Shown here piece by piece: positions 1-5,135 of a stretch of DNA of 6,270 nucleotides; within the stretch, counting starts at the first letter, position 1, and the number at the start of each line of letters is the position of its first letter. Below the pieces are notes generated by a model. That model searched no databases. It saw only the letters and a list, made by a program, of their open reading frames with translations, and was not told the DNA's origin. The translations under genes and the position numbers were made by a program. The stretch comes from Benthicola sp964195715 (GTDB lineage Bacteria; Gemmatimonadota; Gemmatimonadetes; Palauibacterales; Palauibacteraceae), in the NCBI GenBank assembly GCA_964195715.1, contig CAXMRU010000269.1, forward strand, positions 1 through 6,270. The letters run 5' to 3'.

Positions 1-48
1 GCGATTGACCTGCTCAAGCGCGCGGACGAGCTCGAGAGTGGACGATGA
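1..48 (+). CDS. 3' end of an arm-domain (integrase-like) protein gene, cut by the window edge
   Basis: Only the last 15 codons and the TGA stop (46-48) are visible, reading AIDLLKRADELESGR. The first 13 residues are identical to the C-terminus of the complete arm-domain protein at 3151-3636, and the first 39 bases are identical to 3589-3627. I infer that this is the end of a second, mostly out-of-window copy of that gene. Whether the upstream part is intact cannot be seen. The residues come from the charged helical tail, not from the DNA-binding domain, so function rests on the downstream copy. The last two residues differ (GR here, RQ downstream). The same downstream non-coding block follows both copies. 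Confidence 0.75.
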   Translation, partial: AIDLLKRADELESGR

Positions 49-91
49 ACCGCGCGAACAATGGCAACACATCGCGCTTCCTGCCCGATCT

Positions 92-113
92 GTGCACTCT
101 GCGTGCACTCAGA
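92..113 (+). other. Phased GTGCACT pair, candidate recombinase or arm-protein binding site (copy A)
   Basis: GTGCACT occurs at 92-98 and again at 103-109, exactly 11 bp apart, about one helical turn. The second motif is the centre of a 16-bp imperfect palindrome at 98-113 (TCTG, then GTGCAC, then CAGA, with one mismatched pair). The motif is identical in copy B (3736-3757), although nearby bases differ. A related pair lies upstream of the arm-domain gene at 3102-3120. Binding or recombination at this site is inference. Confidence 0.5.
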
Positions 114-187
114 CAGGAATTGGCCATTCCTGCGAGTGGCCGACTATCCAGACGACTACTGTCAGACTACCGGCGAGCCTCCCGTAG

Positions 188-203
188 GGTTGAGGCCTCA
201 ACC
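188..203 (+). promoter_or_regulatory. 16-bp perfect palindrome upstream of the dinB-like gene; candidate operator
   Basis: GGTTGAGGCCTCAACC is its own reverse complement. It is followed by a second short inverted repeat, AACC-GA-GGTT (200-209), and by an AT-rich stretch (208-221) holding -10-like hexamers TATATT (209-214) and TATAGT (216-221). No -35 box stands at ideal spacing. It lies about 50 bp ahead of the chosen dinB start, which fits an operator/promoter region for the dinB-kinase pair. It could also mark the left boundary of the cargo segment. A palindrome with the same GGTTG/CAACC arms precedes the aldo-keto reductase. Confidence 0.4.
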
Positions 204-252
204 GAGGTTATATTGTATAGTTGATGACCTAACCGATGAACCAGGGCAAATC

Positions 253-777
253 ATGATCGAAGTGGAGCGGCCCGGAGCCGGTGAATACGATCCGGCCTTC
301 GCCGGCTACGTGGCACGACTCGAAGACGGTGAGTCGGTCGTCACAGTCCTGAGCGACCAGATCGACGGGACTTCCGGCCGATTCGACGGGATCCCCGAAA
401 CCCGTGGCGACTACCGATACGCCCCGGGGAAGTGGAGCATCAAGGAAGTGATTGGCCACCTGTCCGACACCGAGCGCGTCTTCGCCTATCGGGCACTCCG
501 TATCGGACGCGGCGATTCCACGGCTCTGCCCGGCTTCGATGACCAGTCCTACGTGACCGAGATGCGCGCGGAGTCCCGCTCGCTGGCAGACGTGACAGGT
601 GATTGGAGGGCCACCAGAAGCGCGACACTGTCCCTGTTTCGGGGCTTCCCGAGGGCGGCGTGGGATCGCCGTGGGACGGCGAGCGGCCACACGATCAGCG
701 TTCGGGCTCTCGCCTATATCATCGCCGGACATACCCGGCACCACCTCGAAGTCATCGATGCGCGATATGGTGAGTGA
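253..777 (+). CDS. DinB family protein (DinB_2-like metal-binding four-helix bundle)
   Basis: The 174-residue product has the pattern of DinB/YfiT-type proteins. It has YAPGKWSIKEVIGHLSDTE near residues 56-74, an ERVFAYRALRIGRGD helix, and GHTRHHLEVI near the C-terminus (159-168). H69, H160 and H164 (or H163) form the likely metal-binding triad. Related proteins are thiol-dependent transferases or stress-induced proteins of unknown substrate, so no reaction is assigned. I chose the ATG at 253, with a weak AGGG 6 nt upstream, because it gives the usual family length. The frame stays open back to an ATG at 61, but that stretch runs through the repeated DNA block and the 188-203 palindrome and has no family similarity. 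The stop overlaps the start of the kinase gene, so the two are probably co-transcribed and translationally coupled. No signal peptide or membrane segment is seen; the product should be cytoplasmic. Confidence 0.85.
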   Translation: MIEVERPGAGEYDPAFAGYVARLEDGESVVTVLSDQIDGTSGRFDGIPETRGDYRYAPGKWSIKEVIGHLSDTERVFAYRALRIGRGDSTALPGFDDQSYVTEMRAESRSLADVTGDWRATRSATLSLFRGFPRAAWDRRGTASGHTISVRALAYIIAGHTRHHLEVIDARYGE

Positions 778-3016
778 CGCGTCAGACCGGATCCCGCTCC
801 TCAACACCACGCTGGCCGGGCGCTACACCCTCGAGCGAGAACTCGGAAGCGGCGGAATGGCTGTCGTCTATCTGGCGCACGACAGGAAGCACGATCGCAA
901 GGTGGCTGTCAAAGTGCTTCGGCCAGAGCTGTCATCGCTCATCGGACCTGACCGGTTCGTCCACGAGATCCAGGTTGCCGCGCGACTGAATCACCCTGGC
1001 ATCCTGTCGGTCTACGATTCCGGCGAGTCCGATGCGCACCTGTTCTACGTGATGCCTTACGTCGAAGGAGAGTCCCTGCGGGAGAAGCTGGACCGGGAAG
1101 GGCAGCTTCCAATGGATGAGGCTCTGAGCATCGTCGGTGACGTCGCCTCGGCGCTGGAGCATGCTCACGCACGAGGCGTGATTCACAGGGACCTCAAGCC
1201 GGATAACATCCTGCTCTACCAGGGCGTCCCCATGCTGATGGACTTCGGTATCGCCCTGGCGGCCAGTGCCGCGGCGGATACCCGCCTGACACATACCGGG
1301 TTACTGGTGGGCACGCCTCAATACATGAGTCCGGAGCAGGCGGCCGGTGAACGGGAGTTGGATGCGCGCAGCGATCAATACAGCCTTGCCTGCATCCTGT
1401 ACGAGATGCTCGCCGGCCAGGCGACTCACTCGGGGCACACGGCGCAGGCCCTGATCGCCAGCCGCCTGACCGAGCCGGTTCCCGACATGCAGCGTCTCCG
1501 CGGGAGGGCCACGGCGAACGTCGAGCGGACGCTCACGAGAGCCTTCTCCGCGAATCCCGCTGATCGCTTCGCCTCGGTCACCGAGTTCTTGGAGGCTCTG
1601 ACCGCCCCGGCCGCCGCGCCGCCGACCGCACGATCCGTAGCTGTCCTGCCTTTCCTCAACCTGAGTGCGGATCCCGCGAACGAGTACTTCGCCGACGGGA
1701 TCACGGAAGACGTGATCGCGCAGCTGGCGCAGATCGGCGAGTTGAAAGTGATCTCCCGCACCTCGGTGATGCCCTTCAAGGAGCGCCAGCAGGGGGCCGG
1801 AGAGATCGCCGCGCAACTAAACGTCGCGACGCTTCTTGATGGGAGCGTGCGCCACGCCGGGGGCCGCGTCAGAATCGTGGCGCATCTCATCGATGCCGCG
1901 ACCGACCGCCACCTGTGGTCCGAAACGTACGATCGAGAGTTGTCCGACATCTTCGCCATTCAGACCGACGTCGCGCTGCAGATCGCCGGCGCGCTGGAAG
2001 CGGAGCTCTCGCCTCGTGAGAAGACCCGCGTCCTGCGCAAACCCACGGACGACGTCGAGGCCTACCAATTGTATCTCAGGGGCCGATACGGTCTTCTCCA
2101 GGTAACGCAGGAGGGTTTCGAGGATGCGAAATGGCACCTGGAGCAGGCGATCACTCGCGATCCCGGCTATGCGATGGCGTACGCTATGCTGGCTCTGGCA
2201 TACGCGGAGGCGGGTGCAGGCGCGACGGGCGGTGTGCTCGAGCCGGCCGAGGCCTACGAGCGCGCCAGGGAGGCAGCGACGAAGGCCCTGGAGCTGGACC
2301 CCGATCTCGCCGAGGCGCACACCATGCTGGGCCTCGTCAAGTTCTCGTACGACTTCGATTTCAGTGGGGCCGAGCGGGAATTCAAGCGTGCCCTGGAGAT
2401 CAATCCCGGAAGCGCGGACACCATGGACATCTATGGGAGGATGCTGGCTGGACTCGAACGCTACGAGGAAGCGCTCGAAGTGCAGGAGCGGGCCCACGAG
2501 CTCGATCCACTGGAGCACCGGCTGGATCGCGTGTCCACACTGCTGCGGGCTGGACGGTACGACGAAGCGCTGGAGCCGGCGCGGCGGATCGTCGAGAACG
2601 AGCCGGGCTTCGCGCACGGACGCGCCACCCTCGGTTGGACCTACCTGTTTCTGGGGCAACCGGAAGAGGGCCTGGCTGCTCTGCGAAAGGCGGTCTCGCT
2701 TTCGCCGGCGAACACCATGTTTCAAGCGCAGCTCGGCCAAGCCCTGGCGATGACCGGGGACGTCGGGAAGGCGCGCAAGGTGCTGCGGAAGATGGAGCGC
2801 CTGGCAAAGCGGAGGTACGTCTCGCCCTACCACCTGGCCTACGTGTACACGGGCCTCGGTGAGCATGACACGGCCATGGACTGCCTGGAGAAGGCTTACG
2901 AGGAGCGGAGCGGTGCCATGTACGGGATCAAGGGCTCTTTCTTGTTCAGGGACCTGCGCCCCCACCCGCGATTCCAGGCACTGATCCGCAACTTCAATCT
3001 GGCCGCGACTGCGTAA
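758..3016 (+). CDS. Ser/Thr protein kinase with TolB/FlgO-like domain and TPR repeats
   Basis: The product has about 752 residues. The kinase domain (about 23-281) looks active: glycine loop GSGGMAVVY (30-38), ATP lysine K52 in VAVKV, helix-C E70, HRDLKPDN (143-150) with catalytic D145, MDFG (161-164) with metal-binding D162, activation-loop threonines in RLTHTGLLVGTP, SPE (191-193) and D206. A TolB-like/FlgO-like domain (COG5616 type) follows at about 292-416 (SVAVLPFLNLSADPANEYF, then LDGSVRHAGGRVRIVAHLI). About eight TPR-like helical pairs fill 434-725. The C-terminus ends in RDLRPHPRFQALIRNF, a common ending for this architecture. No transmembrane helix lies between kinase and sensor parts, so it is probably a soluble signalling or scaffold kinase; its targets are unknown. 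Possible starts are ATG 758 (weak GAAG upstream), ATG 767 and GTG 770. All overlap the end of the dinB-like gene, so it is likely expressed with it. Confidence 0.93.
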   Translation: MRDMVSDASDRIPLLNTTLAGRYTLERELGSGGMAVVYLAHDRKHDRKVAVKVLRPELSSLIGPDRFVHEIQVAARLNHPGILSVYDSGESDAHLFYVMPYVEGESLREKLDREGQLPMDEALSIVGDVASALEHAHARGVIHRDLKPDNILLYQGVPMLMDFGIALAASAAADTRLTHTGLLVGTPQYMSPEQAAGERELDARSDQYSLACILYEMLAGQATHSGHTAQALIASRLTEPVPDMQRLRGRATANVERTLTRAFSANPADRFASVTEFLEALTAPAAAPPTARSVAVLPFLNLSADPANEYFADGITEDVIAQLAQIGELKVISRTSVMPFKERQQGAGEIAAQLNVATLLDGSVRHAGGRVRIVAHLIDAATDRHLWSETYDRELSDIFAIQTDVALQIAGALEAELSPREKTRVLRKPTDDVEAYQLYLRGRYGLLQVTQEGFEDAKWHLEQAITRDPGYAMAYAMLALAYAEAGAGATGGVLEPAEAYERAREAATKALELDPDLAEAHTMLGLVKFSYDFDFSGAEREFKRALEINPGSADTMDIYGRMLAGLERYEEALEVQERAHELDPLEHRLDRVSTLLRAGRYDEALEPARRIVENEPGFAHGRATLGWTYLFLGQPEEGLAALRKAVSLSPANTMFQAQLGQALAMTGDVGKARKVLRKMERLAKRRYVSPYHLAYVYTGLGEHDTAMDCLEKAYEERSGAMYGIKGSFLFRDLRPHPRFQALIRNFNLAATA

Positions 3017-3054
3017 CGCAATCACGCGACACATATCTTTCTACTTTTCTTTCT
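3010..3054 (+). terminator. Weak candidate terminator after the kinase gene
   Basis: A short inverted repeat spans the stop codon (TGCG 3010-3013, CGCA 3017-3020). A pyrimidine-rich run with only one purine follows at 3036-3054. The stem is short and the T-rich run is too distant for a canonical intrinsic terminator. No better hairpin is seen before the arm-domain gene leader. Confidence 0.2.
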
Positions 3055-3067
3055 GTAAGGCCACGCT

Positions 3068-3091
3068 ATACCTTGGATAACAGGACGTGGT
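3068..3091 (+). promoter_or_regulatory. Conserved leader block upstream of the arm-domain gene
   Basis: The block starts ATACCTTG and ends GGACGTGGT. It matches 5114-5135, upstream of the integrase gene, at about 20 of 22 aligned bases with one 2-nt gap. It ends about 60 bp before the arm-domain gene start. In the integrase copy it begins within the -10 box, so it probably covers the transcription start and early leader. Here the -35/-10 elements are weak: TATACC at 3067-3072 with only a CTTTTC-like -35. Confidence 0.45.
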
Positions 3092-3128
3092 GTGCGTTTT
3101 CGTGCACTTCCTGTGCACTTGCGCGTGC
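3092..3128 (+). promoter_or_regulatory. Array of four phased GTGC motifs, candidate arm-protein operator or attachment arm sites
   Basis: GTGC begins at 3092, 3102, 3113 and 3125, giving spacings of 10, 11 and 12 bp. The two central copies are full GTGCACTT (3102-3109 and 3113-3120). All four would fall on about the same face of the helix, as expected for cooperative binding. The array sits between the conserved leader block and the ribosome binding site of the arm-domain gene, so autoregulation is possible. The same GTGCACT pair with 11-bp spacing recurs downstream of the gene. Confidence 0.5.
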
Positions 3129-3150
3129 CCTTTGACCTCGGGAGGTGATC

Positions 3151-3636
3151 GTGGCTCTCACACAGGCGAAGGTGGATCGCGTCACCTACGAGGGAGCCAG
3201 CTGGACCTGGATCGCCGATGACGGCAAGCGTGGCCTCGGCTGCGGCTTCGGCCTGAGAGTCTACAAGAGCGGAGCCAGGAGTTACGCGCTCCGCTACCGC
3301 GCCGCAGGTCGGCTCCGGTTCTATACGATCGGCAAGGCGAGCATCCTCACGCTGAACGAAGCGCGGGAAAGAGCACGAGATCTGCTCGTACGGATCGGGG
3401 ACGGAGAGGATCCCGCAGCAGATCGCCGTCGCTCTCAGAAAATGGAGAGCATAGGCAAGACGACCACGGGCGCGACTCCGGAGGAAGCGGAGAGCGAAGT
3501 AACTCCCGAGAGGCTCCGCGCCGAGGCTGACGCACTCCTGGAGCTCGCGGAGCAGAAGGCACGGGAGCAGGAAGAGACTCGGTTCGCCGCGATTGACCTG
3601 CTCAAGCGCGCGGACGAGCTCGAGAGTAGACAATGA
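3151..3636 (+). CDS. Stand-alone integrase arm DNA-binding domain protein (no catalytic domain)
   Basis: The 161-residue product starts with a DUF4102-like arm DNA-binding domain of tyrosine recombinases (residues 1-90): GFGLRVYKSGARSYALRYR, YTIGKAS and LNEARERAR. It aligns along its length with residues 1-90 of the integrase at 5177 (GFGVRVYPSG, YRVAGRRRLYTIG, LKEARDRAR). After about residue 100 the similarity ends. Instead of core-binding and catalytic domains there is a Glu/Arg/Ala-rich tail (110-161) predicted to be helical and possibly a coiled coil. It lacks the catalytic residues, so it cannot recombine DNA alone. Plausible roles are DNA binding at arm-type sites, regulation, directionality control or antagonism of the full integrase. 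I chose GTG 3151 over in-frame GTG 3145 because GGAGGTGATC (3141-3150) is a near-perfect Shine-Dalgarno sequence that would overlap the earlier start. A second copy ends at base 48. Confidence 0.82.
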   Translation: MALTQAKVDRVTYEGASWTWIADDGKRGLGCGFGLRVYKSGARSYALRYRAAGRLRFYTIGKASILTLNEARERARDLLVRIGDGEDPAADRRRSQKMESIGKTTTGATPEEAESEVTPERLRAEADALLELAEQKAREQEETRFAAIDLLKRADELESRQ

Positions 3637-3665
3637 ACCGCGGGAACACAGGCAACACATCGCGC

Positions 3666-3695
3666 GCGACAACCCCGACGGGGCTAATCCGTCGC
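3666..3695 (+). other. Hairpin-forming part of the copy-B-specific insertion
   Basis: The 56 bases found only in copy B contain nested complementary segments: GCGAC (3666-3670) with GTCGC (3691-3695), and CCCC with GGGG inside. An alternative stem is CGACGG (3676-3681) with CCGTCG (3689-3694) and a 7-nt loop. No T-run follows, so it is not a standard terminator, though it follows the arm-domain stop by 30 bp and could act on the transcript end. Confidence 0.35.
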
Positions 3696-3735
3696 CCTCT
3701 GCACGCTGGCGGCAGCATGTCTTCCTGCCTGATTT

Positions 3736-3757
3736 GTGCACTCTGCGTGCACTCAGA
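3736..3757 (+). other. Phased GTGCACT pair, candidate recombinase or arm-protein binding site (copy B)
   Basis: GTGCACT lies at 3736-3742 and 3747-3753, 11 bp apart, as at 92-109. The imperfect palindrome around the second motif is at 3742-3757. The run from 3735 to 3764 is identical to copy A while flanking bases have changed, which fits a conserved functional site. Together with 3092-3128 it brackets the arm-domain gene. Confidence 0.5.
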
Positions 3758-3791
3758 CAGGAATCGGCCACTCCTTCTCAGCCATTCGCCT

Positions 3792-3825
3792 CTTGGTTGC
3801 AACCAAGGTCAGGAGAACCTATGAA
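3792..3825 (+). promoter_or_regulatory. 16-bp perfect palindrome overlapping a possible promoter for the aldo-keto reductase
   Basis: CTTGGTTGCAACCAAG (3792-3807) is a perfect palindrome. A possible sigma70-type promoter overlaps it: TTGCAA (3797-3802), 17-bp spacer, TATGAA (3820-3825), each 4 of 6 to consensus. Transcription would then begin near 3832, giving a leader of about 50 nt before the ATG at 3885. The palindrome would cover the -35 box like an operator. A shorter version (TGGTTGCAAACCA) lies after the gene at 4992-5004, so a boundary or recombination role is an alternative. Confidence 0.4.
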
Positions 3826-3907
3826 ATCACGCCTCGCTACCGCGCGATCGGCTTGTACGGTTCCAGCTTCAACAGGACTGGCGGATGATGACAGCTCCCA
3901 CTCTTGA
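3821..3907 (+). CDS. Possible 28-residue leader or remnant ORF
   Basis: ATG 3821 follows AGGAG (3811-3815) at 5-nt spacing, one of the better ribosome binding sites here. It encodes MKSRLATARSACTVPASTGL plus eight more residues, and its end overlaps the start of the aldo-keto reductase in another frame. It could be a leader peptide coupled to the downstream gene, or the 5' stub of a gene broken when the cargo was inserted. If the promoter at 3797-3825 is the real one, this ORF would not be on the transcript. No similarity is recognised. Confidence 0.2.
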   Translation: MKSRLATARSACTVPASTGLADDDSSHS

Positions 3908-4916
3908 CGAAGGGACCGCGTTCAGAGGAATGCCCGGACGGCGCCTCGGTACGTCAGGCATAGTCATACCGAGGATTAGTCTCGGCTGTTGGAACAACTT
4001 CGGAACCGAGGCAGACGAGGACGTGTGCAGGCAACTCGTGTTCACTGCCTTCGATCAGGGTGTTACTCACTTTGACCTGGCCAACAACTACGGCCCGCCG
4101 CCAGGATCCGCCGAGGAGCGGTTCGGAAAGATACTCAAGCACCTTCCCCGAGATGAAGTCATCATCTCCACCAAAGCCGGATACTTGATGTGGGAGGGAC
4201 CCTACGGAAACTGGGGATCTCGGAAACACCTCCTCGCAAGCCTCGACCAGTCACTTCGGAGGTTGCAGGTCGAATACGTCGATATCTTCTACCACCACAG
4301 ACCTGACAGCGCGACGAGATTGGATGAAACACTGGGAGCCCTGGACTCGGCCGTTCGGATGGGAAAGGCACTCTATCCCGCGATCAGCAACTACAGCGCG
4401 GAACAGACCCGGCGCGCGGTGTCCTGCGCCGAGGCCAACGGCTTTGCCCCGTTCCTGGTGAACCAGTCGAAATACAACATGTTCCAGAGGGACATCGAAG
4501 GGGAGCTTCTTTCGGCTGCGGCGGAGGCTGGAATGGGAGTCATCGCGTTCTCTCCGCTCGCACAGGGACTGCTCACAAATCGCTATCTAACGAACATCCC
4601 CCAGGGATCGCGAGCCAGTACTCAGAACGGGTATTCTGGGGTCTTGAACGCGAGCCAGATAACCGATGCAGTACTCACCAAGGTTGGCGCGCTCCAAGAA
4701 GTCGCCCACCGCCGCGGGCAGTCTCTGGCTCAGCTCGCGATAGCCTGGGCGATCCGAGACAGAGACGGGGGTCAAACCACAGGCGCGATCGTCGGGGCGA
4801 GTTCGGTCGAACAGCTGCTGGAAAACCTGCGTGCCGCGGATGGCCCGGCGCTGTCTGAGGACGAGCTCGACGAGATTGACAGCATCTGTTCGGCGTCTCC
4901 CGCCGCGTATCCCTAA
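3885..4916 (+). CDS. Aldo-keto reductase, YghZ/GPR-like (AKR14 type)
   Basis: The 343-residue product closely follows the pattern of E. coli YghZ (L-glyceraldehyde 3-phosphate reductase), an NADPH-dependent enzyme that also reduces methylglyoxal. Shared stretches include ISLGCWNNFG, THFDLANNYGPPPGSAEE, VIISTKAGYLMWEGPYG, RKHLLASLDQSL, YVDIFYHHRPD, FSPLAQGLLTNRYL and IVGASSVEQLLENL. The catalytic tetrad is D64, Y69, K97 and H138. The last two stretches fit NADP(H) binding. Length matches the family, and it is presumably a cytoplasmic TIM barrel. AGGA (3874-3877) precedes the tandem ATGs at 3885 and 3888. The exact substrate is not shown by the sequence; reactive aldehyde or triose-phosphate detoxification is the likely role. 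It stands alone between the arm-domain gene and the integrase, and uses AT-ending and rare-type codons (ATA, AGG, AGT) more freely than the kinase gene, which fits separate acquisition. Confidence 0.92.
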   Translation: MMTAPTLDEGTAFRGMPGRRLGTSGIVIPRISLGCWNNFGTEADEDVCRQLVFTAFDQGVTHFDLANNYGPPPGSAEERFGKILKHLPRDEVIISTKAGYLMWEGPYGNWGSRKHLLASLDQSLRRLQVEYVDIFYHHRPDSATRLDETLGALDSAVRMGKALYPAISNYSAEQTRRAVSCAEANGFAPFLVNQSKYNMFQRDIEGELLSAAAEAGMGVIAFSPLAQGLLTNRYLTNIPQGSRASTQNGYSGVLNASQITDAVLTKVGALQEVAHRRGQSLAQLAIAWAIRDRDGGQTTGAIVGASSVEQLLENLRAADGPALSEDELDEIDSICSASPAAYP

Positions 4917-4925
4917 TGGAGCCGA

Positions 4926-4960
4926 TCGGAATCGCCGTCGAGCGAAGCGAGACATTCCGA
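4926..4960 (+). terminator. Inverted repeat after the aldo-keto reductase, weak terminator candidate
   Basis: TCGGAAT (4926-4932) pairs with ATTCCGA (4954-4960), a 7-bp stem with a 21-nt loop, starting 10 bases after the stop. No T-run follows. It may stabilise the transcript end or contribute to termination. Confidence 0.25.
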
Positions 4961-4990
4961 GCGCGGAGCGCGAGGACTACCGACGACCTC

Positions 4991-5005
4991 CTGGTTGCAA
5001 ACCAG
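4991..5005 (+). other. Inverted repeat CTGGTT-gca-AACCAG downstream of the aldo-keto reductase
   Basis: A 6-bp perfect stem with a 3-nt centre. Its core TGGTTGCAAACCA differs from the centre of the 3792-3807 palindrome (TGGTTGCAACCA) by one added A. The aldo-keto reductase gene is therefore bracketed by near-identical palindromic cores. An outer pair, AGGAC (4973-4977) and GTCCT (5008-5012), could extend it into a longer hairpin. Confidence 0.4.
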
Positions 5006-5022
5006 ACGTCCTACTAATCATG

Positions 5023-5085
5023 CCTTATCACAGAATCCCACCCAACCACACACCGAGCACCACTAAACCCCATACTTCATACCTT
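5023..5085 (+). terminator. C-rich, G-poor stretch resembling a Rho utilisation region
   Basis: Between 5034 and 5085 there are 24 C and only 2 G (5055 and 5057), in otherwise GC-balanced DNA. A C-over-G stretch of this size after a gene, with no strong intrinsic terminator, is the usual signature of Rho-dependent termination. It lies directly before the integrase promoter, where it would insulate that promoter from aldo-keto reductase transcription. The call is compositional only. Confidence 0.35.
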
Positions 5086-5115
5086 TTGACTTGTCTGTGT
5101 GCAAGTCTGTACAAT
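5086..5115 (+). promoter_or_regulatory. Predicted sigma70-type promoter of the integrase gene
   Basis: TTGACT (5086-5091) and TACAAT (5110-5115) are separated by 18 bp. Each box is 5 of 6 to consensus, making this the clearest promoter in the window. The predicted start near 5122 gives a leader of about 55 nt to the GTG at 5177. The -10 box runs into the block shared with the arm-domain gene leader. Confidence 0.6.
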
Positions 5116-5135
5116 ACCTTGTAACTGGATGTGGT
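5114..5135 (+). promoter_or_regulatory. Conserved leader block upstream of the integrase
   Basis: This is the counterpart of 3068-3091: ATACCTTG followed by TAAC and GGATGTGGT, two bases shorter. It spans the predicted transcription start. Conservation upstream of both the arm-only gene and the full integrase suggests common descent of their 5' regions or common control. Confidence 0.45.

Larger units (their letters stand above)
1..131 (+). repeat. Tail repeat, copy A (gene 3' end plus downstream block)
   Basis: Bases 1-77 match 3589-3665 with five mismatches (positions 40, 44, 55, 61 and 62). Bases 77-131 match 3721-3775 with four mismatches (86, 90, 121 and 127). Copy B carries 56 extra bases between the two blocks. 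Similarity ends a few bases past 131. The repeat therefore covers the end of the arm-domain gene and about 85 bp of non-coding DNA beyond it, and stops before the first cargo gene. The two copies are in direct orientation, 3588 bp apart. Confidence 0.93.
3589..3775 (+). repeat. Tail repeat, copy B (gene 3' end plus downstream block)
   Basis: This is the direct-orientation partner of bases 1-131. Bases 3589-3665 match copy A at 72 of 77 positions and 3721-3775 at 51 of 55. Between them lie 56 bases absent from copy A. The coding part is the end of the arm-domain gene and the rest is non-coding. Similarity ends before the palindrome that precedes the aldo-keto reductase. Confidence 0.93.

Noticed and set aside
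61..252. N-terminal extension of the dinB-like frame, with a CPICALC cysteine motif that partly recurs in an ORF at 3633-3824
   Set aside because: The shared peptide comes from the repeated DNA block. Differences between copies change amino acids (P/L, W/R, F/L) rather than staying silent, so selection appears to act on the DNA site, not on a peptide. Family length supports the start at 253.
599..757. N-terminal extension of the kinase frame back to an ATG at 599
   Set aside because: It lies wholly inside the dinB-like gene, in another frame, and shows no family pattern. Kinase proteins of this type start shortly before LAGRYTLEREL.
1817..3034. 405-codon open frame on the minus strand opposite the kinase gene
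   Set aside because: Long antisense frames are expected opposite high-GC genes. The sense strand carries clear TolB-like and TPR motifs, and no family is recognisable in the antisense product.
3022..3771. 249-codon open frame on the minus strand opposite the arm-domain gene
   Set aside because: The sense strand has a recognisable arm domain and a strong ribosome binding site; the antisense product has no recognisable motif.
3593..3907. 104-codon frame running from inside the arm-domain gene, with a similar frame at 5-187
   Set aside because: Similarity between the two follows from the DNA repeat, and neither has a plausible start or ribosome binding site. Only its last part (3821-3907) was kept, as a weak candidate.
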